This document shows, piece after piece, positions 9,269 to 18,338 of a stretch of DNA of 64,000 nt. The DNA is from Asparagopsis taxiformis (taxonomy: Eukaryota; Rhodophyta; Florideophyceae; Bonnemaisoniales; Bonnemaisoniaceae). Position 1 is the stretch's first letter. Each line of letters begins with the position of its first letter. Location: contig JALQPE010001823.1 of assembly GCA_030407315.1 (NCBI GenBank), positions 186,001 to 250,000 on the forward strand, in the 5' to 3' direction. The position numbers and the translations under genes were made by a program. The notes beneath the pieces were generated by a model that saw nothing but the letters and a program-made list of their open reading frames with translations, was not told the origin of the DNA and ran no database searches.

Positions 9269-10999
9269 ATGTCGCTTTCCTTTGTTCACCGGTCATCCCG
9301 GTTGCTCTTCAGGAACAATGCAATATCATATCACACCATCGCATTAGGAGCTGGGCGTTCATCATTGTTGAGAAAGTCGTACAACTTGGCAGCTTCGAAA
9401 CAGAGTATTGGCAAATCTCTGTGTTGCATCTCGAAAGCCCATAGCAATTCTAGTACCACGACTAACACTGCAGATACAACAACCTCCCGTGCGTTTGCAT
9501 CTCTGACCCCTGTAGAGGTATCATCTGATCAGGACACAATCTTTGCGCTCTCGTCAGGAGCCGGTGTCACAGCTGGAGTTGCCATCATCCGTGTATCCGG
9601 ACCAGGAGCGTCCTCATGTCTATCTTGTTTACTACAAGGACCTGGACGCCTTCAATCGACCCCAAAGCTACCTCAGCCTCGTTACGCATCTGTCCGCAAG
9701 CTTTATGACCCCATCAGCTGCGAATTGTTGGACGAAGCAATGGTAATATTCTTTCCAGGACCAAAGAGTTTTACTGGGGAAGACGTGGTTGAATTTCATG
9801 TGCATGGTTCACGAGCTGTTATCAATGGTGTCGTTGAAGCACTGGGAACGTTACAACATCTGGCATCGCCCACATCGGTTGTGAGGCCCGCGGAAAGGGG
9901 CGAATTCACAAGACGAGCGTTTGAAAATGGCCGAATGGATTTGACTGGTGTGGAAGGCCTTGCAGATCTCATTGCGGCGGAAACGTCAATGCAGCGAAAA
10001 CAAGCTCTTCGACAGCTCGGCGGAGAGGTCAGAGATACATTGGAGTCGTGGCGTGAAGAGATTAAGAGCTGCCTCGCTCATGCTGAGGCGGTCATTGATT
10101 TTGGTGACGACGTTGACGATGATGCGTTCGAAGCAATCGTGCCGAGGATACAACACCTGTGCGAGGAGATGAGGCGCAATCTGAATGACGATCACAGGGG
10201 CGAAATTGTGCGAGGTGGGGCAAAAGTTGTAATTGTCGGAGAACCAAATGCCGGGAAGAGCACTTTATTGAATGCTCTAGCTCGCCGACCAGCGGCTATT
10301 GTTTCTCCACATGCTGGCACCACACGAGATATCGTAGAGGTACAGATGGATCTGGACGGCCTTGCTGTAACGGTCAGCGACACAGCGGGGCTTCGCGACA
10401 ATTCGGACGACCCTATCGAGCTGGAAGGGATGCAGCGCGCGAGAGATGCATCACGAGAAGCGGACATTACTATACTAGTTCATGACGTCTCGAAAGGCAC
10501 AATTGATGACGCGATGTCACAAGTTTTTTCAAGACTACATACTCAGGATACAGAAGGGCATGAAACTGGAGGCAAATTCATATGTGTTGCGAACAAAACG
10601 GACTTGGTTTCTGGAATTACACTACCATCGGAAAGTTGTGATGTGAAGGTGTTGAAGACATGTTTGACTAACGATGAAGGTGTTCAAGAATTGACCAAGT
10701 ACGTTGGGCACATGTTGAGGAAGCGTATAGAAGGGGATGGAACGGGGAAACAACATTCTCCAAACAGCATGCCTATTATTACAAGAGCGAGACATAGACA
10801 CCACATGTCGCTGGCAGTGTCGGCTCTAGATAGTTTCCTTGACGGACGGACGGGCAGTGAAGCTACACTGTACCTGCCGATGGATATTGCAGCTGAAGAG
10901 CTACGTATAGCTGCAAAAGAGGTTGGAGCAATAACTGGAATCATTCACGTGGAGGAGGTGCTGGATGTTATTTTCAGTGATTTTTGTATTGGCAAGTGA
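9269..10999 (+). CDS. tRNA modification GTPase MnmE/GTPBP3
   Basis: 576 residues from the first in-frame ATG at 9269; the longer frame starts only with GTG. Residues 1-80 are Ser/Arg-rich and likely an organellar targeting peptide. The N-terminal folate-binding domain follows (TIFALSSGAGVTAGVAIIRVSGPGA, then FPGPKSFTGEDVVEFHVHGS). The G domain sits inside the helical domain: GEPNAGKST at 324-332 (G1), GTTRD at about 350, DTAG at 371-374, NKTDL at about 442. The protein ends FCIGK, carrying the C-terminal Cys motif of the family. With MnmG it installs an aminomethyl-type modification at the wobble uridine (U34) of organellar tRNAs. Mitochondrion versus plastid cannot be decided from the sequence. 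Confidence 0.93.
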   Translation: MSLSFVHRSSRLLFRNNAISYHTIALGAGRSSLLRKSYNLAASKQSIGKSLCCISKAHSNSSTTTNTADTTTSRAFASLTPVEVSSDQDTIFALSSGAGVTAGVAIIRVSGPGASSCLSCLLQGPGRLQSTPKLPQPRYASVRKLYDPISCELLDEAMVIFFPGPKSFTGEDVVEFHVHGSRAVINGVVEALGTLQHLASPTSVVRPAERGEFTRRAFENGRMDLTGVEGLADLIAAETSMQRKQALRQLGGEVRDTLESWREEIKSCLAHAEAVIDFGDDVDDDAFEAIVPRIQHLCEEMRRNLNDDHRGEIVRGGAKVVIVGEPNAGKSTLLNALARRPAAIVSPHAGTTRDIVEVQMDLDGLAVTVSDTAGLRDNSDDPIELEGMQRARDASREADITILVHDVSKGTIDDAMSQVFSRLHTQDTEGHETGGKFICVANKTDLVSGITLPSESCDVKVLKTCLTNDEGVQELTKYVGHMLRKRIEGDGTGKQHSPNSMPIITRARHRHHMSLAVSALDSFLDGRTGSEATLYLPMDIAAEELRIAAKEVGAITGIIHVEEVLDVIFSDFCIGK

Positions 11000-11028
11000 C
11001 GATTTGATTGCGCTGCATTTTGCCAATG

Positions 11029-11601
11029 TTACAGATTTTGCGTGGTTTGTCTGGGAACAATTTGCTTCTCCACAACGAAACAATTGGGCGGATGTATTCT
11101 TTTGTAGTACCCCATCAATTTATCGGTCACGACAAAGCCGAAGCGGTCGTAGAATCGCAGCGCCTCGTCGTTACCCTCCTGCACGTTGAGATATATGGCA
11201 CAAACGTCAGCGCAATGAGGCGAGGATTGCACGAGGTTGAATACATGGTTAATGAGCTGGGTCCCAATTCCCATTTCGCGATACGGAGCCAATACTCCGA
11301 GAGTCATAATGTAAAGTTTAGAGGAAGGATTGCATGGGGCGATGTCAGAGGCAGACGCGGATAAGGGCTCTTTGCGGCAGCAGACGGCGCCCACGATTTG
11401 GTGATTGTGGTAAGCAAGCTTTACCAAGCCGGGAGGAGCATTGATGGCGTCGCTGTAAAACTTTTGAGTGTAATTGACGGGGAATATGGCGGCGTTCAAT
11501 GTTTGTAGATGTTTGAGGTTTCTAGAAGTGAGATTCGCCCAGGTGATTGAGAGAGGAGCGTCCAATTGATCGTCCGATTGCAAGAGAGATTCGGGGTGCA
11601 T
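11029..11601 (-). CDS. NAA50: N-alpha-acetyltransferase NAA50-like (GNAT)
   Basis: 190 residues from the ATG at 11601 (the longer frame starts with TTG). The protein matches NAA50/San along its length: FPVNYTQKFYSDA near the N-terminus, LVKLAYHNHQIVGAVCCR, then LYIMTLGVLAPYREMGIGTQL, which carries the acetyl-CoA binding R-x2-G-x-G/A loop (REMGIG), and YLNVQEGNDEALRFYDRFGF followed by YYKRI. NAA50 acetylates N-terminal Met residues and works near the ribosome, often with NatA; it also affects sister-chromatid cohesion in animals. It carries an insertion (SASASDIAPCNPSSK) before the core strand compared with animal versions. It is convergent with MnmE, with a very short intergenic gap. Confidence 0.9.
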   Translation of the reverse strand: MHPESLLQSDDQLDAPLSITWANLTSRNLKHLQTLNAAIFPVNYTQKFYSDAINAPPGLVKLAYHNHQIVGAVCCRKEPLSASASDIAPCNPSSKLYIMTLGVLAPYREMGIGTQLINHVFNLVQSSPHCADVCAIYLNVQEGNDEALRFYDRFGFVVTDKLMGYYKRIHPPNCFVVEKQIVPRQTTQNL

Positions 11602-12179
11602 GGTGTCGAACGAGAATGGCAACGGGTCGCGCGGCGCAGGATTGCAAAGTCACGTCGGTGTTTAACTATGAAAATGATAGCAGTTGTTATTGGCGGGAAC
11701 GGTAAAGATACAAAGCGTCATACAGCAAGGATGAACGTGTTGCGTCATGGACGATACAATGCCATTTCGATACTGTGTCGTTGGCGCGAAAAGTTAAAAA
11801 AATTATGACAAAAGCAACGTAAAGTTAGTTAAGTCCTCCCGCGGTCCATACTTGAAGCAATCTGTCCCGCATCATTTTCCAGTCTACCGTTCCAGTTCGC
11901 AATCGAGCCTCCAATCTAAACAACTCCTTTTGCTCTGCTCCACACCATGTTCTCGAACAATCCAGCAGTGCGCTCGACTCAATCTTCTCCCGACTTCGCT
12001 TGCCGTATCCGCTTTCCATACTTGCAAATATCCCATTACCTTCAAATCCTCCTTTACCAATCGCTACCAAAACCATCACGTTCCACATCCTCCTCCCCCT
12101 ACAGATAATGACCGCCACCCGCTTCTTCCTCTTACCTCTCTCTCCTACTGTCAGCTGCGCCTGACACATCGACAACCCC
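11602..12179. other. Divergent promoter region, NAA50 and membrane RING genes
   Basis: 578 bp. The 120 bp before the RING gene are pyrimidine-rich (CCTCC, CTTCC), like the leader of the RING-H2 gene at 5292. No gene is seen. Confidence 0.35.
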
Positions 12180-13262
12180 ATGGTTGACGCTCGCCTCAAG
12201 CTCATCGCCGCCTTTATCATCCTATGCGCCGCCATAGCTGTCACCATATACTGGACTCTGCGTGCAACCCCTGCAACCTTTGCCCCTGCACGATGCCGAA
12301 TTGGCAACTCCGTTTCAGAGACAATCGGCGCTCTCCATTACAACGCCAAGATCTTTGTCAAAGTTCAAATCAATGATTCCGATACCCAGCAGTTTAGAGC
12401 TTTTGCCACTCGTGCCTCCCCCCTCACACAGCAAGAAGCTCACGATTTCATCAATGACTACAAGCAGGGCTCAACTGTGCCCTGTTGGTGGAATCAACAG
12501 ACCAATCGCTCCGACTTTCTCCGAACCTTTGGCAAGGTCCGCCTTTCGACTCTTGATGGAACCCGGATCAGGGATGACCACGAAGCTTTGAAAACCAAGA
12601 CAAGGGTCATCGTGCTCATCATGGCAATTGCTTCTACCGTGTCCCTAGCTATTCTACTCATATACATGTTTAGAGCAGAGCTTATGCGCTGTTGTCCCCG
12701 TTGCATTCTCACATTTGCTATGAATTTCAATAGCCGCATCAACCGCTTACGACGTAGAGCTGCTCCGCCTCCACCAACTCCACCATCGATACCTGCAGTG
12801 ACAAGGCCACCAGCGATTACCTCACGAAAGCGAATTTCGTCGCTTATTGAAAATGCGAAACTACCGGAGAGTGAGGTACGAGCGATGCATGCAGAGGGGT
12901 GGACCTGCTGTATATGTCTAGAGGAACAAGAAGAAGGTCAGAAGTTTCCCTCCGTATCTCGCCTCGAGTGCAATCATGCCACTCATTCCGATTGTCTACG
13001 CTCGTGGCTCGAAAAAGGTCGCGCTGTCTGTTGTCTTTGTAATGCTCAAGTTTTTCCGGACTCGGCGAAGGATACTGCGATGTCTTCAGGACGAAGCAGC
13101 ATATCAGTCGATGAGCATGGTGCAAACGACTCTCTTGTTGTTGAGCAAACTGAGGAGACACCCTCATCCCCAGGTACATCAATTGTCATGGAGGTTTCAG
13201 TGGCAGCCCAGCCGTTACTGGATCCCATCACAATTACGCGGTTTAATGAGCGTAACATGTAA
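12180..13262 (+). CDS. Transmembrane RING-H2 protein, probable membrane E3 ligase
   Basis: 360 residues. Two membrane segments: about 7-27 (LKLIAAFIILCAAIAVTIYW) and about 143-164 (VIVLIMAIASTVSLAILLIYMF). The roughly 115 residues between them contain two Cys (C39, C102) and an NxS site, so this loop is probably luminal. The cytosolic part has a basic/proline-rich linker (APPPPTPPSIP) and a RING-H2 finger at 243-287: C243-x2-C246, C264-x-H266-x2-H269-x2-C272, C284-x2-C287. The layout resembles MULAN/SPL-type or other endomembrane ligases with a loop between two membrane spans, but the loop is not recognised. The substrate is unknown. The C-terminal 70 residues are Ser/Thr-rich. Confidence 0.75.
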   Translation: MVDARLKLIAAFIILCAAIAVTIYWTLRATPATFAPARCRIGNSVSETIGALHYNAKIFVKVQINDSDTQQFRAFATRASPLTQQEAHDFINDYKQGSTVPCWWNQQTNRSDFLRTFGKVRLSTLDGTRIRDDHEALKTKTRVIVLIMAIASTVSLAILLIYMFRAELMRCCPRCILTFAMNFNSRINRLRRRAAPPPPTPPSIPAVTRPPAITSRKRISSLIENAKLPESEVRAMHAEGWTCCICLEEQEEGQKFPSVSRLECNHATHSDCLRSWLEKGRAVCCLCNAQVFPDSAKDTAMSSGRSSISVDEHGANDSLVVEQTEETPSSPGTSIVMEVSVAAQPLLDPITITRFNERNM

Positions 13263-13961
13263 GCTTCTTGCCTATCCACCAAACGATTTACACTTGCGAT
13301 TGTTCTAACTTTGTGCGACCTACGTTTATATTGTTTTGACCCATGTTGACAGATCGTGAAGGAAATGAGTATTGAAAGTGTAGTGATGATTTTTGTTTGC
13401 AGTCTAGAGGCGTATCTATCCGGCCAGTTGAAGAGATTGTTTCACGGTTTGTCGCAGCCTCACAACTTTCTCGTCAAAATCAAATGAATTGCCCAATGTT
13501 TGTAAGTCGAATTATCACCCAAGCAGGGCTTGTCTGAACGCCACGAAATCTTTTTGTAGCTGGGCAATTTCAGGTTTCTTGTCTACTCAAGACTCGTTCA
13601 ACTCGTTCATTCCATTGTGTAACAGGCTCGCACCTGTTTAAATTGGACGCGTTTCGAACTGCAACCTCACAGTTCACATTGCCTCCCGTGGTATCCGGTT
13701 TGAAATCACCACAGAGGTATTGCAGTGTTCAGGCACAACTGCGTTGAACGGCGAGCCGGCAAATTTTTGGAGGGGTCCTCGAAACTTTTGTGTCTTCTAC
13801 AAGAACAATTTGCATGCGGCCAAGTTGTCACGCAAGCACTGCAAAGCTGTTGTGGGCTGTTTGTTTACAAGGTATTGGCATCATCGGATGCTTTGTTTTT
13901 CTTCCAATTTCAACAAAGCAAGAAGGTTAGCTTCAATTTCCGTTCTGCACCAGTGTGTTAC
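13263..13961. other. Intergenic and possible 5' part of the MAPKK-like gene
   Basis: 699 bp. The kinase frame is open from a GTG at 13725 but has no ATG until 13962. The stretch 13725-13961 may be untranslated leader or, if an upstream exon exists, coding. I could not identify a convincing exon joining to it. Confidence 0.3.
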
Positions 13962-16001
13962 ATGGGTCTGTTTCGCGGGAAGTCAATAAAAGAAGCTTCG
14001 TTTCCATCGTTTGCTCTTAAGAATCCTAGTGCTGTCGAAGTGGACAATGTCCGGCATCGTTCAATATCGGGCCTGTTTTCAGAGGAGATTGAAGACAAAA
14101 CCAATCTACCGAATGCCGGCAAAGTAGACCCTCTTCATCTCGAGGCTCGAGACCAAGCGAAGCCCCCCTTCGAAAATCTCACGGACGAGTCTGGTGCGCT
14201 TTCGCCTGTTTCTGGAGTCCGCGCTAATCACTTCACAGACGTCGAACGCTTTGGAAACTCCCACACAAAATTTTCTGATGGCGGATTGAGACGATCGCAT
14301 GGACTGCAAGCTTCAGGAGGTAATTCATCCGCATATAATAGCATAAACGAGACGCAAAGGAGGAAGTCCTTGAAGAAATCATTGTCAAGAAGGATTGCTC
14401 GCACGGAAAACCTGATAGATAATTTGACTTTGAGAACTGGAAAACTTGATGATGCAAAGCAAACACAATCATGTGGAATTTCTCCTATCAGCGAACTTTC
14501 GTCATTGTCTTCGGCTAGAAGTACTCTAGGAAGCATTCCCGATTCGAAGGAGAATGGGACTGAGGAGTGTATGGCGGGTCCTCTGTTGTCTTCGGTTTTA
14601 CCTGAGATCAGACCTCATCGCCAAGATTTCCAAACAAAGCGACACCAAGGAATACTCAACACTGCTGAACATGATGAAAGTTTCGAAATGGCATATGGAG
14701 AAGATGACGTGTTTCTTGTAGAAGAAGCAACACGACATGACTTTGATGTGAGTCGAGCTGAAGAATATCAGCGAGGCTCACCATCAGTACGGAGGATGGG
14801 GCGGGATAACGGTGAGCCACAGGAATTTTCCGGTCCCGGCAATGACGAAAATTTGGTAGGTCCGAAGTTGTGCAAGCAACCAAACAAAGCGAGGAGGCGA
14901 CCACCACCTCTCATGAAAGCGATGACTTCTCAGGGTTCTGAACCGAACTCGGACTTTCCCCACACCAGTGTCTTCGGAAAGGATGGTGGGTTTACTACTG
15001 GTGGCTTCAGAATCACTGCAGACGGAATGGAGAACAATGTTCCTTTGGTAACGCGCGAAGACTCGGGGTTACCGATGGATGGTGGTCTTCCGCAATCAAA
15101 CCGAAATCTAGTCGCTGTGAGAGCCCTGAATGAATTACGGCTTGGAGTGACTATTGGAGCCGGGGCTGCTGGAAGAGTGTGTCTCGCAGAGCATTTGCCG
15201 TCGAAGAAAACAATGGCTATCAAAATTGTGAACGTGTACGATAAGCAGAAGAGAACACAGCTTCTGAAGGAGTTACAGACTCTTGCAACTCACGTTAGCA
15301 GATACCTTGTTAGGTTTTACGGTGCATTTTATGATGGTTCCGGAGCTGTTCATATAGCGCTGGAATACATGGACCATGGATGTCTGTCATCGTTTGTTGA
15401 GAAAGTTGGGGCAATTCCTGAACAAATTGTTCAGATGATTGCAGCCGATTGTCTCGGTGGACTGCGCTTTCTACATCGGCATCATGTTTTACATCGCGAC
15501 TTTAAGACAGCAAATATCCTGTTGTCGAGAAGACTGTGTTGTGCAAAAGTGAGCGATTTCGGACTAGCAAGAGATTTGAACCCTGGTGTGTCGAAGGTTG
15601 ACACATTTGTTGGAACAGTTGCGTACATGTCACCAGAGCGTCTGCAAGGTAGTGAATACACGTATGCGTCAGATATATGGGCACTTGGTGTTTCCATTGC
15701 GGAATGTTTGCTAGGTGAATATCCGTTTGGCAGACCTCAGAACTATTTCGACTACCTTGATGCGACTACGAGTGGAAACATGCTTGAACAGTCGGGAAAG
15801 AATGGAAAGAAATTTTCGGCGGAAGCTTTCGAGTTTGTCCAGATGTGCACATTTATAGAGCCTAAGCGCCGTCTAACGGCGAATGAACTGCTGGAACATG
15901 CATGGATACGAGAGGCAAAGCGTGATAATCATTTATTTGGAGCATGGTTGGACGAATGTCGCATCATTTCAATGAGAACCCCTGGAAAGTCTAAGAAATA
16001 G
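13962..16001 (+). CDS. MAPKK (STE7)-like protein kinase with long N-terminal extension
   Basis: 679 residues from the first in-frame ATG. Residues 1-390 are Ser/Lys/Asp-rich and probably disordered, with basic patches such as RRKSLKKSLSRR. The kinase domain covers about 393-655: Gly loop IGAGAAGRV, MAIKIV Lys, HRDFKTAN (about 511), DFGLA (about 531), and an activation loop with S-K-V-D-T before GTVAYMSPERL. That SxxxT spacing and the GTxxYMSPER context are typical of MAP kinase kinases. It ends soon after the domain. The HRDF variant replaces the usual HRDI/L but keeps all catalytic residues. A MAPKK would phosphorylate a MAPK on Thr and Tyr. The N-terminal extension is far longer than in most MAPKKs. 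A STE20/other STE assignment is not excluded. Confidence 0.78.
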   Translation: MGLFRGKSIKEASFPSFALKNPSAVEVDNVRHRSISGLFSEEIEDKTNLPNAGKVDPLHLEARDQAKPPFENLTDESGALSPVSGVRANHFTDVERFGNSHTKFSDGGLRRSHGLQASGGNSSAYNSINETQRRKSLKKSLSRRIARTENLIDNLTLRTGKLDDAKQTQSCGISPISELSSLSSARSTLGSIPDSKENGTEECMAGPLLSSVLPEIRPHRQDFQTKRHQGILNTAEHDESFEMAYGEDDVFLVEEATRHDFDVSRAEEYQRGSPSVRRMGRDNGEPQEFSGPGNDENLVGPKLCKQPNKARRRPPPLMKAMTSQGSEPNSDFPHTSVFGKDGGFTTGGFRITADGMENNVPLVTREDSGLPMDGGLPQSNRNLVAVRALNELRLGVTIGAGAAGRVCLAEHLPSKKTMAIKIVNVYDKQKRTQLLKELQTLATHVSRYLVRFYGAFYDGSGAVHIALEYMDHGCLSSFVEKVGAIPEQIVQMIAADCLGGLRFLHRHHVLHRDFKTANILLSRRLCCAKVSDFGLARDLNPGVSKVDTFVGTVAYMSPERLQGSEYTYASDIWALGVSIAECLLGEYPFGRPQNYFDYLDATTSGNMLEQSGKNGKKFSAEAFEFVQMCTFIEPKRRLTANELLEHAWIREAKRDNHLFGAWLDECRIISMRTPGKSKK

Positions 16002-16163
16002 ATGACTCGCTAATGTCTTGAGTGCAATATACATGAATAAGGTATGGATTAGTGGATAGATACAAGTTGGGAAATTGTTACCGGCTCGCCCCATCGAGCT
16101 TCAGTACAATTCCTTAAGAGGCATAAGAATTGGGAGTGCAAGTATAAGGCAAACTAGCAGAAA

Positions 16164-16817
16164 TTATTTCTTAACAAGAACAAATAAGTTTCCCTTGTTA
16201 CCACGAGAGATTCTCATATCTTCATCAAGGTAGGTTACATCGAGCCAGCCAGTAAAACGGTCGTTATTCTCCACGTTGACGGAGAAGATACCGAAAACAA
16301 CAAATTTGATAAAGTTGACATCAAAGCGAGTACTAGACACGGGTGTGAGCTTGGCCTCCACGGCATTCTCAAACTTGAAGGGACCAATTTGGAAAGTCTC
16401 AGCGTTACGGGCAGTGAGTTGAGCTGCGTTAATCTCCTGAACGATTCTGGACGCCTGGAGGAAGGAGGGTTTCCCAGTTCCCAGAATTGAGGTGGAAGTA
16501 GTATAAATCATATCCCAGGTACCCGAGAGATTGGGGTCTGTTCCAGGGCTTATCGATTTGTTGGTCGCCTCTACCTGCCTAATAAGCTGCTCAATCTCAT
16601 CCTGCTGCACCTTTTCGTCAGCAACGGCACGACCAAAATTGAGGGGGGAGACGCGATCAATGAGCGCCTGCTTGAAAGCGGGAGTGGTCAGCACCGACAT
16701 GCTCCAATTGGGCGTCACATGGGAGGGGCGACGGTTGGTGCATAGCTGGGGCGTGCGGATGGTCGAGCGTGTGAGCGGAAGAGCAGATACAAATGCCATT
16801 TGGGGTGAGGTTGACAT
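16164..16817 (-). CDS. PAP/fibrillin (plastid lipid-associated) protein
   Basis: 217 residues. The N-terminal 40 residues are Ser/Thr/Arg-rich without acidic residues, consistent with plastid import. The domain has LSGTWDMIYTTSTSILG (lipocalin-like start), FENAVEAKLTPVSSTRFDVNF, and the complete family end signature TYLDEDMRISRGNKGNLFVLVKK. This short, end-complete form resembles small plastid fibrillins that associate with thylakoid membranes or plastoglobules. It is closer to consensus than the gene at 3681-4538 and is probably a distinct subfamily rather than a recent duplicate. The start is the first ATG, with a divergent promoter shared with the YIPF6-like gene. Confidence 0.9.
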   Translation of the reverse strand: MSTSPQMAFVSALPLTRSTIRTPQLCTNRRPSHVTPNWSMSVLTTPAFKQALIDRVSPLNFGRAVADEKVQQDEIEQLIRQVEATNKSISPGTDPNLSGTWDMIYTTSTSILGTGKPSFLQASRIVQEINAAQLTARNAETFQIGPFKFENAVEAKLTPVSSTRFDVNFIKFVVFGIFSVNVENNDRFTGWLDVTYLDEDMRISRGNKGNLFVLVKK

Positions 16818-17222
16818 GATGGGATCAAGCGTTACTTTGCGGTGCTGAAGTTGGGGTGGAAGTTGAATTTATAGCGTTGAGATGTGCGCCCAATGGATGG
16901 GCAAGATGCAAATCTGTGCCAGCGAATAGTATTGTGAAGTGCAAATGTTGGTCATGTTATGTAAGGATGATGGTCGCTTCGAAGGCAGTTCTGTGCACAA
17001 ACGAATCGAGCTACGGCTGCCTAATTGTTGCGTTCAGTTGCATTATACCGTATGCTCACATTTCTGCGTCTTGCCATTAGTATCTCATTGGTTGGCCAAT
17101 TGTTTCTAGAAAATTGCTCTTTTGTCAAATTGAATTACAGTACTGTCACTCGAACAAACTGGACTCGTCTAGTCCCAAACCTGCAGTGCATCTTCCTCAA
17201 CTTGCTTCTCTATCCGCGACAA
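16818..17222. other. Divergent promoter region, PAP/fibrillin and YIPF6-like genes
   Basis: 405 bp with no supportable coding frame. CCAATGGATGGGC near 16890 and TTGGTTGGCCAATTG near 17088 contain CCAAT-type motifs. These are common promoter words; the assignment is tentative. Confidence 0.3.
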
Positions 17223-18272
17223 ATGGCTGACTTATCACAACAATTTGGTGACAACACCATCGATGAAGCGATATCCGAGACGATTTTTCGCGACCTGCGT
17301 CTCGTACGTCTCCCTTCGATTCGTTCTTGAACACTATTCTTTTGCTCATTGCTCTAACAATATCTCGATATTCATTCCAACCAGGTTGGCAGACGACTCC
17401 TCATGGTCATGCTTCCGGGAATCAGCTCTGTATGTATATATCAAGCCCTGCTGTTTCCACACTTCCATACGTTGCAAGCTAACATTATCATCCTATCCAT
17501 ATCTCACAGAGCGAAATGCGCGCAGAGTTGCGCGACTGGGATTTATGGGGCCCCTTCTTTCTTTGCATGTCCCTAGCTGTCATGCTGAGCATCGAAGCGC
17601 ATGACGATGCTTCCATTGTATTTTCTGTCATTTTTGTTATTGTATGGGTTGGCGCTGCTGTTATAACAATCAATGGGCAGTTGCTTGGCGGACGACTGTA
17701 TGTTTGACAACATCTAATCGCTCTTAATTCAGTAACGATGTGAGTCTAACTTCAACTTTTTCGTCATAGCTCCTTTTTTCAAAGCGTCTGTCTGCTCGGC
17801 TATTGTATCTTTCCAGTTTTATTGAGCGCAGTAGCCTGTTGGGCTGTCAACTCTTTTGTTCCAAACGATCTTGCAGTTGTTCTCAGATTCATAGCTGTTG
17901 TAGTTGCCTTGCTATGGTCCATATGGGGTAAGTCGTCCAAGTCGCTACTTCCATACCCCATGCGATGTCTTACCGTCACTCCAGCTTCTAACAGTCAAAT
18001 TACTGCGATTCCACTGCCCAGCATCTTCGAGTTTTATGACCGACGCAAAGTTCCCCGAGGGAAGGAAGCTTCTGGCCTTATACCCCGTTTTGTTATTCTA
18101 TCTCTCTTTGTCATGGATGGTACTTATTGGTTTCCAGCAAGGTATTAATCAGCACGAGGCGATTGCTGAAGCCCAGCCTCCTGTTACAAACGGAACTACG
18201 CCTGGTACCAACCCAGTCAGCAGCGGCGAGTCTGAAGGTGGCGTCGAACGGCTGCTGCTCTCATTGCTCTAA
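17223..18272 (+). CDS. YIP1-family Golgi membrane protein, YIPF6/Yip4-like
   Basis: Five exons, the most introns in the window: 17223-17303, 17385-17429, 17510-17697, 17770-17927, 18022-18272. Introns are 81, 80, 72 and 94 bp with donors GTACGT, GTATGT, GTATGT, GTAAGT, each with a CTAAC branch-like site and an AG acceptor. The product is 240 residues. Conserved features are the N-terminal TIDEAISETIFRDLRLVGRRLL helix, RDWDLWGPFFLC, and five hydrophobic segments, the fourth ending WSIWASSSFM and the last YPVLLFYLSLSWMVLIGF. YIPF6/Yip4 proteins sit in Golgi/COPII membranes and bind Rab GTPases and other YIP proteins. All junctions keep the frame and match the family without gaps. Convergent with the ThiE-like gene, 66 bp apart. 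Confidence 0.87.
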
Positions 18273-18338
18273 CTGTTCTAATTATAACGGGTCACTTGAT
18301 AGGGTACTCTCTGCTTATTCATCTTCACAGACAAACAA

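Noticed and set aside
13725..13961. 79-residue N-terminal extension of the MAPKK-like kinase
   Set aside because: It starts with GTG and has no ATG; retained only as a note on a possible upstream exon.
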